Positions 1 to 5,758 of a stretch of DNA of 9,009 bases are shown here, in pieces. The notes under the pieces were generated by a model, which was given only the letters and a program-made list of their open reading frames with translations, had not been told where the DNA came from and searched no databases. The position numbers and the translations under genes are program-made. The stretch is from JAVBOJ01 sp031550755 (GTDB taxonomy: Bacteria > Bacillota > Clostridia > Oscillospirales > UBA929), in NCBI GenBank assembly GCA_031550755.1, contig JAVBOJ010000105.1, forward strand, positions 1 to 9,009. The letters are read 5' to 3'. The stretch's first letter is position 1. Each line of letters begins with the position of its first letter.

Positions 1-1
1 C

Positions 2-94
2 GATTCCTCTTCCTACATAACCGGCGCCATGATGCATGTGGACGGCGGGTGTCTGGCTGGCGGCGCGCCCTGGCCGTACGACACAAGGTACTGA
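2..94 (+). CDS. Short-chain dehydrogenase/reductase (SDR), C-terminal fragment
   Basis: Only the last 30 residues are in the window; the gene enters from the left edge and ends at TGA 92-94. The tail reads SSSYITGAMMHVDGGCLAGG, which matches the C-terminal signature of classical SDR oxidoreductases (S-x-I-T-G-x-x-x-x-V-D-G-G). It is followed by a short APWPYDTRY extension. The family uses NAD(P)H to oxidise or reduce sugar, polyol or keto-acid hydroxyls, but the substrate cannot be told from the tail. The stop lies 2 nt before the start of the GntR gene, so the two are almost certainly co-transcribed and probably translationally coupled. It may supply the first oxidation step of the pathway encoded downstream (inference). 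Confidence 0.85.
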   Translation, partial: DSSSYITGAMMHVDGGCLAGGAPWPYDTRY

Positions 95-96
95 GC

Positions 97-789
97 ATGA
101 ATATTAAACCCATTCGCCGCGTGAATGTGAGCGAACAGGTCTTTGAGCAGATGAAAGGCTTTATATTGTCCGGAGATTGGGCGCCCGGCGACCGTCTGCC
201 GTCGGAGAACAGTCTGGCGGAGTCGTTCGGCGTCAGCCGTATCACGGTGCGGCAGGGCATCCACCGGCTGGTCGCCCTCGGGCTGGCCGAAACGCTTTCG
301 GGCGAAGGGACGTTTATTCGCACCCTGACGCCCGGGCAAGCCATTTCCAGTCTGGTGCCCGCCGCCTATCTGGGAGACGACAACATGCGCACGGTGATGG
401 AATTTCGCCGGGCGATTGAGGTATACACCGCCGAGCTGGCCGCCCAAAAAGCCACCGAAGAGGATGTCGCGCAATTGGAGAGCATCTATGACGAGATGAA
501 ACGGGAAAAGGACAATATAGAGGCGTTTTCCGAAGCGGATTACAATTTTCATCATGAGCTTGCCGTGATCAGCCGCAATCCCTTGATTTTGGAGAGCTGC
601 AATTTGATCGCGGATGTGCTTCGCTCCGCTTTCAAAAGCATCGTCGAGAAACGCGGCAATTCCCACGGGCTGTATTATCATCGCGCCATTCTGGACAAGG
701 TCATCGCCAAGGACACCGAAGGTTGCCGCACGCTGATGACCCAGCATATTGACGATACCTACGCAAGCATGATTTCCCAAATTGAGTAA
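97..789 (+). CDS. GntR-family (FadR/FCD subfamily) transcriptional regulator
   Basis: A predicted DNA-binding regulator of 230 aa. Residues about 7-76 form a GntR winged helix with the family hallmarks GDRLPSENSLAESFGVSR, TVRQGIHRL and GEGTFI. Residues about 98-220 form an all-helical FCD effector domain. The metal-site pattern of FCD proteins is visible: Asp148 and His152 in DYNFH, His195 in YYHRAI and His217 in MTQHID. Such domains bind small carboxylates or sugar acids, so the inducer is probably an intermediate of this operon (inference). ATG 97 is preferred over an in-frame upstream GTG at 49 because AAGG at 85-88 is correctly spaced and the longer form would overlap the SDR tail with non-conserved residues. 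It lies inside the operon, 2 nt behind the SDR gene and 18 nt before the transketolase gene, consistent with local autoregulation. Confidence 0.93.
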   Translation: MNIKPIRRVNVSEQVFEQMKGFILSGDWAPGDRLPSENSLAESFGVSRITVRQGIHRLVALGLAETLSGEGTFIRTLTPGQAISSLVPAAYLGDDNMRTVMEFRRAIEVYTAELAAQKATEEDVAQLESIYDEMKREKDNIEAFSEADYNFHHELAVISRNPLILESCNLIADVLRSAFKSIVEKRGNSHGLYYHRAILDKVIAKDTEGCRTLMTQHIDDTYASMISQIE

Positions 790-807
790 GCCATCGGAGG
801 TGCCAAA

Positions 808-1653
808 ATGCAAAATACAACAGAAATCAGGCTGCTGGCCGACAAAATCCGCCGCGATGTGGTGCAAATGATCGGCTGCCAAGGGCAGGTGGGCCATCTG
901 GGCGGTTCCTGCTCCAGCGCCGAGCTTGTGGCGGCTCTTTATGGGGGCCGTCTGCGCTTCCGGCCGGACGACCCGCAATGGGAAGGGCGGGACAAGTTTA
1001 TCTACAGCAAGGGTCACGCCGCCATCGCGCAGTACGCCGCCATGGCGGAAACCGGCTACTTCCCGCGGGAGGAGCTGTGGACGGTAAAACAGCTGGGCTC
1101 CATGCTGCAGGGGCATCCCGACCGGCTGAAAACGCCCGGCATTGAGGCGGGGACAGGCAGTCTCGGGCAGGGGCTCAGCATCGCGGCGGGCATGGCGCTG
1201 GCCATGAAGCTGGACCGGCGTTTTGACAACCGGGTCTACTGCGTCATGGGCGACGGCGAGATGGCCGAGGGTCAGAGTTGGGAGGCCGCGATGGCCGCCG
1301 TGAACTTCAAGCTGGACAATCTGGTGGGGATTATCGACCGCAACGCGATGCAGGCGACTGGCTTGATCACTGAGCGCTTTAACACCAATCCGCTGGCGGA
1401 GAAGTGGCTCGGGTTCGGCTGGCATGTGATCGAAATCGACGGCCATGACGTGGACGCCATCCTCGCCGCCTATGACGAGGCCGCCGCCACAGCCGGGGTG
1501 CCCACCGTCATCATCGCCAACACCATAAAGGGCAAGGGAATTGATTTCGCGGAGATGCAACCGGCGTTTCACAACGGCGCACTGACAGCGGAGCAATATG
1601 AGATCGCGCTGGCGGGGCTGGACGCAAGCATTGCCGCCCTGTCCCAAGGCTGA
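808..1653 (+). CDS. Transketolase, N-terminal (thiamine diphosphate-binding) subunit
   Basis: 281 aa, the usual size for the N-terminal half of a split transketolase. The enzyme moves a two-carbon ketol unit between sugar phosphates using thiamine diphosphate and Mg2+. Cofactor and substrate motifs are present: His30 in GHLGGS, His70 in SKGHAA, His103 in QGHPD, the ThDP signature starting GDG 148-150 and closing near Asn171, and the DRNAMQATG loop at 177-185. GGAGG at 796-800 sits 7 nt before ATG 808. The partner subunit starts 16 nt downstream, and the two are expected to form an alpha2beta2 enzyme. The operon has no other pentose-phosphate gene but does contain a hydroxyacid dehydrogenase and a glycerate kinase. 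A pathway-specific transketolase is therefore more likely than the housekeeping one (inference). The acceptor and donor sugars are unknown. Confidence 0.93.
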   Translation: MQNTTEIRLLADKIRRDVVQMIGCQGQVGHLGGSCSSAELVAALYGGRLRFRPDDPQWEGRDKFIYSKGHAAIAQYAAMAETGYFPREELWTVKQLGSMLQGHPDRLKTPGIEAGTGSLGQGLSIAAGMALAMKLDRRFDNRVYCVMGDGEMAEGQSWEAAMAAVNFKLDNLVGIIDRNAMQATGLITERFNTNPLAEKWLGFGWHVIEIDGHDVDAILAAYDEAAATAGVPTVIIANTIKGKGIDFAEMQPAFHNGALTAEQYEIALAGLDASIAALSQG

Positions 1654-1669
1654 ACAGGAGGAGAAATAT

Positions 1670-2611
1670 ATGGAACGACACAATCAGCGGGCGGCATATG
1701 GGGAAACCCTTGTGGCGCTGGGCGCGGAGAACCCAAACATTGTGGTGCTGGAGGCCGATCTCGGGAAGTCCACCATGTCCGCGCTGTTTCAAAAGGCGTA
1801 TCCGGAACGGTATTTCGAGATGGGCATTGCCGAGGCCAACATGATCTCCACGGCCGCCGGCCTTGCCGCGTCGGGGAAAATCGCGTTTTGCTCCAGCTTC
1901 GCAGTGTTCGCGTCCGGCCGGGCATACGACCAGATCCGGCAGACGGTCGCCATCGGAAAGCTGAATGTGAAAATCTGCGGATCGTCCTCCGGGCTTTCCG
2001 ATTTCGGCGACGGCAGCACGCATCAGGCGGTCGAGGACGTCGCCCTGATGACCGCGATTCCCAACCTGACGGTGTTCACCCCGGCCGACGCGGACGAGGT
2101 GCGCCAAGCGGTGCGCGCCGCCGCCGCCATTGACGGGCCGGTATATATCCGCGTGGTGCGCAACGATGTGCCGGATTATACGAACGGCAGTTTTATACCG
2201 GGCAAACTGAGTCTGTTGCGGGCGGGCGACGACGCGGCGATCCTCGCCCACGGCGTGATGGTCGAGGCGGCCATGAGCGCCGCCGACATGCTCGCGGCCA
2301 AGGGAATCTCCGCCGCGGTCATCAACGCCGGCACGATGAAGCCGTTTGATTCGGAGGGCGTGCTGGCGCTGTCGCGGCGGGTCAAAGCCATTGTCACGGC
2401 GGAGGATCACAGCCGCATCGGCGGCCTGGCCGCCCATGTCGCCCTAGCGCTGCGCCAAAGCGCCACACCCATGGAGTATGTCGCCATCGACGATGAGTTC
2501 GGCCAGAGCGCCCACAATGTGGCCGATCTTATGGCGCACTACGGTCTGACCGCCGGCGCGATTGTTGAAAAAGTTACGGCGCTGCTGAAGAAGGAGGAAA
2601 TTTCCCTATGA
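1670..2611 (+). CDS. Transketolase, C-terminal subunit
   Basis: 313 aa, containing the pyrimidine-binding and C-terminal transketolase domains. EADLGKST lies at residues 28-35. The catalytic glutamate that protonates the ThDP aminopyrimidine is Glu55 in FEMGIAEANM, and the conserved substrate His118 is in GDGSTHQAVED. The C-terminal domain follows from about residue 185. The frame is open upstream to 1598, but ATG 1670 is the real start: CAGGAGGAG lies at 1655-1663, homology begins immediately, and the longer form would overlap the N-subunit gene. It completes the enzyme begun by the preceding gene. The last bases overlap the next gene as ATGA (ATG 2608, TGA 2609-2611), indicating translational coupling. 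The arrangement resembles pathway-dedicated split transketolases such as apulose-4-phosphate or sulfofructose transketolases, but specificity cannot be read from sequence alone. Confidence 0.93.
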   Translation: MERHNQRAAYGETLVALGAENPNIVVLEADLGKSTMSALFQKAYPERYFEMGIAEANMISTAAGLAASGKIAFCSSFAVFASGRAYDQIRQTVAIGKLNVKICGSSSGLSDFGDGSTHQAVEDVALMTAIPNLTVFTPADADEVRQAVRAAAAIDGPVYIRVVRNDVPDYTNGSFIPGKLSLLRAGDDAAILAHGVMVEAAMSAADMLAAKGISAAVINAGTMKPFDSEGVLALSRRVKAIVTAEDHSRIGGLAAHVALALRQSATPMEYVAIDDEFGQSAHNVADLMAHYGLTAGAIVEKVTALLKKEEISL

Positions 2612-3492
2612 AAATTGGATTTATCGGTCTGGGCATCATGGGAAAACCCATGGCCCGCAATCTTTTGAAGGCAGGACACGAGCTTGTGGTGTTTGACATC
2701 GTCCAGGAGAGCGTGGACAGTCTGGTGGCGGCCGGCGCGGTGGCCGCCGCGTCTCCCAAGGCGGTGGCCGAGGCCTGCACGCACATCATCACCATGCTGC
2801 CCAATTCCCCGCATGTGAAAGCCGTTGTGCTGGGAAAAAACGGTGTACTGGAGGGCGCTCAGCCGGGCTCCGTGCTGATTGACATGTCCTCCATCGCGCC
2901 CGGCGCTTCACAGGAAATCTCCGCCGCATGCGAGAAAGGAGGTATAAACATGCTGGATGCCCCCGTTTCCGGCGGGGGGCCAAAGGCGATCGACGGCACC
3001 CTTTCCATTATGGTCGGCGGCGATGAGTCCCTGTTTGAAAGCGTGAGGGACGATATTCTGTTGAAGATGGGCGCGTCCGCCGTGTATTGCGGCAACATCG
3101 GCGCCGGCAACATCACCAAGCTCGCCAATCAGATCATCGTCGCCTGCAACATCGCGTCTCTGGCCGAAGCGCTGACGCTGGCCAAAAAGGCGGGTGTGGA
3201 TCCCGTGCGGGTGTTCGACGCAATCAAGGGCGGTCTGGCCGGCTCGACCGTGATGAATGCCAAGGCTCCCATGATGCTGGCGGGCCAGTACAAGCCCGGG
3301 TTCCGGATTGACCTTCATATCAAGGACTTGGCAAATGCCCTGGAAACGGGACACGACATCTCCTCCCCGCTGCCGCTCACGGCCTCGGTGATGGAGATGC
3401 TCCAAACGCTGCGCGCGGACGGCGCGGGGCAGGATGACCACAGCGCCCTCGCGAAGTACTACGCGAAAATGTCCGGCCAGAGCATAAGTTGA
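2608..3492 (+). CDS. garR: Tartronate semialdehyde reductase-like beta-hydroxyacid dehydrogenase
   Basis: 294 aa, the standard length for 2-hydroxy-3-oxopropionate (tartronate semialdehyde) reductase, which forms D-glycerate with NAD(P)H. The Rossmann motif GLGIMG is at 7-12. The helix PMARNLLKAGH follows, with Asp30 at the end of beta-2, which favours NAD(H) (inference). The substrate loop DAPVSGGGPKAIDGTLS at 117-133 is typical of this enzyme. The catalytic lysine is Lys171 in GAGNITKLANQ. MLPNSPHV and VLIDMSSIAP are also diagnostic. AAGGAGGAAA at 2591-2600 precedes ATG 2608, which overlaps the transketolase stop. The adjacent glycerate kinase supports glycerate as the product. The symbol garR is used for the family; glxR is the equivalent name. 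Related enzymes reduce 3-hydroxyisobutyrate, succinic semialdehyde or sulfolactaldehyde, so the exact substrate is not proven. Confidence 0.88.
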   Translation: MKIGFIGLGIMGKPMARNLLKAGHELVVFDIVQESVDSLVAAGAVAAASPKAVAEACTHIITMLPNSPHVKAVVLGKNGVLEGAQPGSVLIDMSSIAPGASQEISAACEKGGINMLDAPVSGGGPKAIDGTLSIMVGGDESLFESVRDDILLKMGASAVYCGNIGAGNITKLANQIIVACNIASLAEALTLAKKAGVDPVRVFDAIKGGLAGSTVMNAKAPMMLAGQYKPGFRIDLHIKDLANALETGHDISSPLPLTASVMEMLQTLRADGAGQDDHSALAKYYAKMSGQSIS

Positions 3493-3495
3493 AAC

Positions 3496-4629
3496 ATGAA
3501 AAAAATAGTGATTATTCCCGATTCTTTCAAGGGAACCATGTCCTCCCTTGAGGTTTGCCATATTATGGAACGGGAAATAAAGCGGGTGTATCCCGAGGTG
3601 CAGACCGTGTGCATTCCGGTGGCGGACGGCGGCGAGGGCACGGTGGATTGTTTTTTGGCCGCCCTGGGAGGGGTTAAAAAAACCACTCAAGTACAGGGCG
3701 TTTTCGGCGAGCCGATGGAGGGCTTTTTCGGAGTGTTGGCCGATCAAAAAACCGCCGTCATTGAGATGGCCTGCTGCGCGGGGCTGCCCCTGGCCGAGGG
3801 GCGTCAGGATCCGTCCATGGCGACCACCTTCGGTGTGGGGCAGTTGCTGTTGGCGGCGGCCGACGAACAGGTGGAGCGGATTATTTTGGGGCTCGGCGGC
3901 AGCGCCGGCAATGACGGCGGCTGCGGCCTTGCGGCGGCCTGCGGGGTTCGGTTTACCGATGTGTCCGGCGCGGAATTTGTTCCGACCGGCGCGACGCTGA
4001 GCCGTATCGCGCACATTCAAACCGCTCAGTTGGACAAGCGTTTGCAAAAAATTAACATCACCGCTATCTGCGATATTGACAACCCCCTGTTCGGCCAAAC
4101 GGGTGCGGCCCATGTGTTTGGGCCGCAAAAGGGCGCGGACGGGGCGATGGTTCGGCGCTTGGACGCCGGGCTGGCGCATTTGAATGATGTGTTTATAAAA
4201 GATCTTGGGAAGGACATGTCCCTTGTACCCGGTGCGGGTGCGGCGGGAGGCATGGGCGCCGGCGCTTGCGCGCTGTTGGGCGCCGCACTTGCCATGGGGA
4301 TAGAAGCGACGCTGGATGCGGTCAGCTTTGAGGCGCAAATCGCGGACGCCGACCTTGTGTTTACCGGCGAGGGACGACTTGACGGACAAAGTCTGCGGGG
4401 CAAGGTGGTGATCGGGGTGGCTCGCCGGGCGAAAAAGCAGGGCGTGCCGGTGGTGGCTGTGGTCGGCGATATGGCCGAGGGCAGCGAAAAAGCTTGCGCC
4501 GAAGGGGTCACGGCCATATTCAGCAGCAATTGCGTGGCCATGGAGTTTGACAAGCTGAAGCCGTACGCGAAAGAAAATCTGGCGACTACCATGAGGAATA
4601 TTATGCGGTTTGCGCAAATAAAACGGTAG
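3496..4629 (+). CDS. Glycerate kinase (type 1, glycerate 2-kinase)
   Basis: 377 aa, a normal length for the GarK/GlxK family, which phosphorylates D-glycerate with ATP to give 2-phosphoglycerate for lower glycolysis. Family blocks are intact: IPDSFKGTMSS (7-17), VADGGEGTVD (42-51), TFGVGQLLLA (111-120), GLGGSAGNDGGCG (132-144), HVFGPQKGAD in the middle, and TGEGRLDGQS starting at 290. It begins 3 nt after the reductase stop. The upstream sequence TTGAAAC has no good Shine-Dalgarno, so initiation probably depends on ribosomes finishing the reductase gene. It is the last gene of the operon. With the reductase it forms a tartronate semialdehyde -> glycerate -> 2-phosphoglycerate module. It could also handle glycerate formed from hydroxypyruvate. 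Confidence 0.93.
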   Translation: MKKIVIIPDSFKGTMSSLEVCHIMEREIKRVYPEVQTVCIPVADGGEGTVDCFLAALGGVKKTTQVQGVFGEPMEGFFGVLADQKTAVIEMACCAGLPLAEGRQDPSMATTFGVGQLLLAAADEQVERIILGLGGSAGNDGGCGLAAACGVRFTDVSGAEFVPTGATLSRIAHIQTAQLDKRLQKINITAICDIDNPLFGQTGAAHVFGPQKGADGAMVRRLDAGLAHLNDVFIKDLGKDMSLVPGAGAAGGMGAGACALLGAALAMGIEATLDAVSFEAQIADADLVFTGEGRLDGQSLRGKVVIGVARRAKKQGVPVVAVVGDMAEGSEKACAEGVTAIFSSNCVAMEFDKLKPYAKENLATTMRNIMRFAQIKR

Positions 4630-4659
4630 TCCCATGATTCTCGAATAAGGCAAAAACAA

Positions 4660-4699
4660 CAAGGGAGATCCCCGCCGCAACCGGCGGGGATCTCCCTTG
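4660..4699 (+). terminator. Perfect 18-bp inverted repeat after the glycerate kinase operon
   Basis: The left arm 4660-4677 and right arm 4682-4699 are exactly complementary over 18 bp, with a four-base CAAC loop, 30 bp after the glycerate kinase stop. It would form a very stable hairpin at the 3' end of the operon mRNA. On the + strand no U-run follows (only TT inside the arm, then GAACGGG), so it is not a canonical terminator in that direction; it may act as a 3' stabiliser or weak terminator. On the - strand the hairpin is followed by TTGTTTTTGCC, which fits intrinsic termination of antisense transcription better. Confidence 0.7.
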
Positions 4700-4725
4700 A
4701 ACGGGACAATGTGGTATGTTATACT
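4697..4725 (+). promoter_or_regulatory. Extended -10 promoter for the membrane-anchored protein gene
   Basis: TTGAAC at 4697-4702 is a good -35 box, followed by a 17-bp spacer and TATACT at 4720-4725. The TG at 4717-4718 gives an extended -10 (TGnTATACT). Transcription should start near 4732. The -35 box overlaps the last three bases of the right arm of the 18-bp hairpin (4682-4699). The promoter points at the GTG-started gene at 4773, giving a leader of about 40 nt. Confidence 0.75.
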
Positions 4726-4772
4726 GGTGCTGAAAGGAGGCTCACCCCAACATAAAGAAGGGCTGTGGTTCT

Positions 4773-5507
4773 GTGAAAAGAAAAACAAAGATTATTCTGT
4801 GCATCTCGGCGGTGGCGGTGCTCATGTTGGCAATCGCATTTTTCAACTCGGACATATGGCAGTTTATCCGGTACAATTACAGTTACAATTATGTACCGCC
4901 GCTGATCGAGGAGGTGCTTGTGGCTCACGTGGGCGTTGAGGAGGGAGAGTTGCTGTCCGAAGAGGAACTGCGGGCGTTTTGGGCCGAATTTGACGGCAAG
5001 TTTGAGGGCTATTACGACAGTATGCCAGAGAGTGTGCGCAAACTCACTCAACACTTTATTGAACGAGTGAATACGAGATATGAAAGCAATATTTCTGTTT
5101 CACAGGTGGGGGCACATATTCCTGATATGGCCTATCCTGAATGGATTGTATTCTCTTTTTCATTTCAGGATCTTCAGTTTCGCTATGAGTACAGGGAAGG
5201 ATACCTTACTGAAAAATCCGTTCGCTGTCTCGTTCCGCAGGAAATGCAATATGTAAATATTAAGCACGAGGCTGACCTTAATGGCTCTTGTGTTCTGTAT
5301 TCGAATAATGTTACGGCCTACTATCGGCCAGAAACGGTCTCGTTGTATAAAACTACAGTGGAACATATAAATAGCTCTGTTGCGATGGTTATAGAGATTC
5401 CCACTGCTAATTACGATGAGTATTTACGCGATCGTGTGTATATAAAAAATTTATCCTTAAAAAGGATAGAGGACTATATCGCCTCCAAACGAAAAAATTC
5501 CCAATAG
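4773..5507 (+). CDS. Unrecognised membrane-anchored extracytoplasmic protein
   Basis: 244 aa, no family recognised. The start KRKTK followed by a hydrophobic stretch at about residues 6-24 (IILCISAVAVLMLAIAFF) is an uncleaved signal anchor or signal peptide. There is no lipobox cysteine. The remainder is polar, rich in Tyr and Glu, and ends in a basic segment with no further membrane span, so it should face outward. The start is GTG 4773, with AAGAAGGG at 4755-4762 as the likely ribosome binding site. A stronger AAAGGAGG at 4733-4740 is too far away for it. The gene has its own promoter. From about 5040 it is clearly AT-richer, with more A/T-ending codons than the flanking operons, suggesting different origin or weak selection. 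It is bracketed by terminator-like structures, so it is probably a single-gene unit. Confidence 0.75.
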   Translation: MKRKTKIILCISAVAVLMLAIAFFNSDIWQFIRYNYSYNYVPPLIEEVLVAHVGVEEGELLSEEELRAFWAEFDGKFEGYYDSMPESVRKLTQHFIERVNTRYESNISVSQVGAHIPDMAYPEWIVFSFSFQDLQFRYEYREGYLTEKSVRCLVPQEMQYVNIKHEADLNGSCVLYSNNVTAYYRPETVSLYKTTVEHINSSVAMVIEIPTANYDEYLRDRVYIKNLSLKRIEDYIASKRKNSQ

Positions 5508-5522
5508 GCGGCCGCATCTCAA

Positions 5523-5551
5523 TTGTATTGACACGAAACGCGTGGTATAAT
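5523..5551 (+). promoter_or_regulatory. Extended -10 promoter for a short transcript
   Basis: A consensus TATAAT at 5546-5551 is preceded by TG at 5543-5544 (extended -10, TGnTATAAT). The -35 is TTGTAT at 5523-5528 with a 17-bp spacer. A perfect TTGACA at 5528-5533 also exists but lies only 12 bp from the -10, too close for normal use. The expected start is near 5558. The site is 15-45 bp after the stop of the membrane-anchored protein gene. Confidence 0.65.
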
Positions 5552-5557
5552 GGGAAC

Positions 5558-5615
5558 ATTCGAAAAGCCATTCCAATTTTGTTGCCCTTTTTGGTCAGAG
5601 AGGGGCAACTTTTTT
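5558..5615 (+). ncRNA. Candidate short RNA or terminated leader (about 58 nt)
   Basis: A promoter with a consensus -10 (5546-5551) is followed within about 23 nt of the predicted start by an intrinsic terminator ending in six T residues at 5610-5615. No start codon with a ribosome site lies inside, so the product would be a non-coding RNA of about 58 nt: an unstructured 5' segment of about 23 nt and a terminator stem. It could be a small regulatory RNA, or the prematurely terminated leader of an attenuated transcript. It does not match a riboswitch class that I recognise. The boundaries are inferred from promoter geometry only. Confidence 0.4.
5581..5615 (+). terminator. Intrinsic terminator, + strand
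   Basis: The left arm starts GTTGCCC at 5581-5587 and pairs with GGGCAAC at 5603-5609. The stem can be extended by U-A and U-G pairs toward a GGTCA loop at 5593-5597. TTTTTT at 5610-5615 follows directly. It is canonical for the + strand, and would end both the membrane-anchored protein transcript (stop at 5507) and any transcript from the promoter at 5523-5551. Confidence 0.8.
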
Positions 5616-5637
5616 GTTGTCTTCTGGGGAGGACAAC
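5616..5637 (+). promoter_or_regulatory. Hairpin enclosing a Shine-Dalgarno-like sequence
   Basis: GTTGTC at 5616-5621 pairs with GACAAC at 5632-5637. The enclosed sequence contains GGGGAGG at 5626-5632, which would be a good ribosome binding site for ATG 5639 (immediately followed by TGA) or GTG 5641. The frame from GTG 5641 runs across the downstream terminator and antisense to the next gene and does not look coding. The hairpin directly abuts the T-run of the preceding terminator. Functional meaning is uncertain. Confidence 0.35.
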
Positions 5638-5724
5638 AATGTGATCCGGAGTAGTACAACAAAAGCGCACACGCTTGTCAATAATACCCAATCTGCGGAG
5701 GGGAAGGAGCGCCTCGCGCCCTAC

Positions 5725-5757
5725 AAAAAGGGCCGGGCGCTTCCGCCCAGCCTTTTT
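5725..5757. terminator. Bidirectional intrinsic terminator between convergent operons
   Basis: GGCCGGGCG at 5731-5739 pairs with CGCCCAGCC at 5744-5752 (one G-U/T-G position) around a CTTC loop. It is flanked by A5 at 5725-5729 on the left and T5 at 5753-5757 on the right. It therefore works as a hairpin plus U-run in both directions. It ends the - strand kdu operon just after the isomerase stop at 5759 and blocks + strand read-through into it. Confidence 0.88.
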
Positions 5758-5758
5758 C

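Noticed and set aside
13..1683. A 556-codon open frame on the - strand
   Set aside because: It is antisense to the GntR and transketolase genes, which have clear motifs and ribosome sites. Its Arg/His/Gly-rich composition is typical of the reverse frame of GC-rich genes.
808..3492. Sulfoquinovose sulfo-transketolase pathway (SqwGH plus sulfolactaldehyde reductase)
   Set aside because: The reductase carries tartronate semialdehyde reductase-type motifs and is followed by glycerate kinase. No sulfo-sugar isomerase, sulfonate exporter or sulfolactaldehyde-specific gene is in the window. It is kept only as an alternative for the transketolase substrate.
2908..4788. A 626-codon open frame on the - strand
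   Set aside because: It is antisense to the reductase and glycerate kinase genes, has low-complexity His/Arg/Gln-rich content with no recognisable domain, and has no ribosome site that would outweigh the + strand genes.
5528..5551. TTGACA (5528-5533) as the -35 of the TATAAT at 5546
   Set aside because: The spacer is only 12 bp. The overlapping TTGTAT at 17 bp with the extended -10 TG is the workable geometry.
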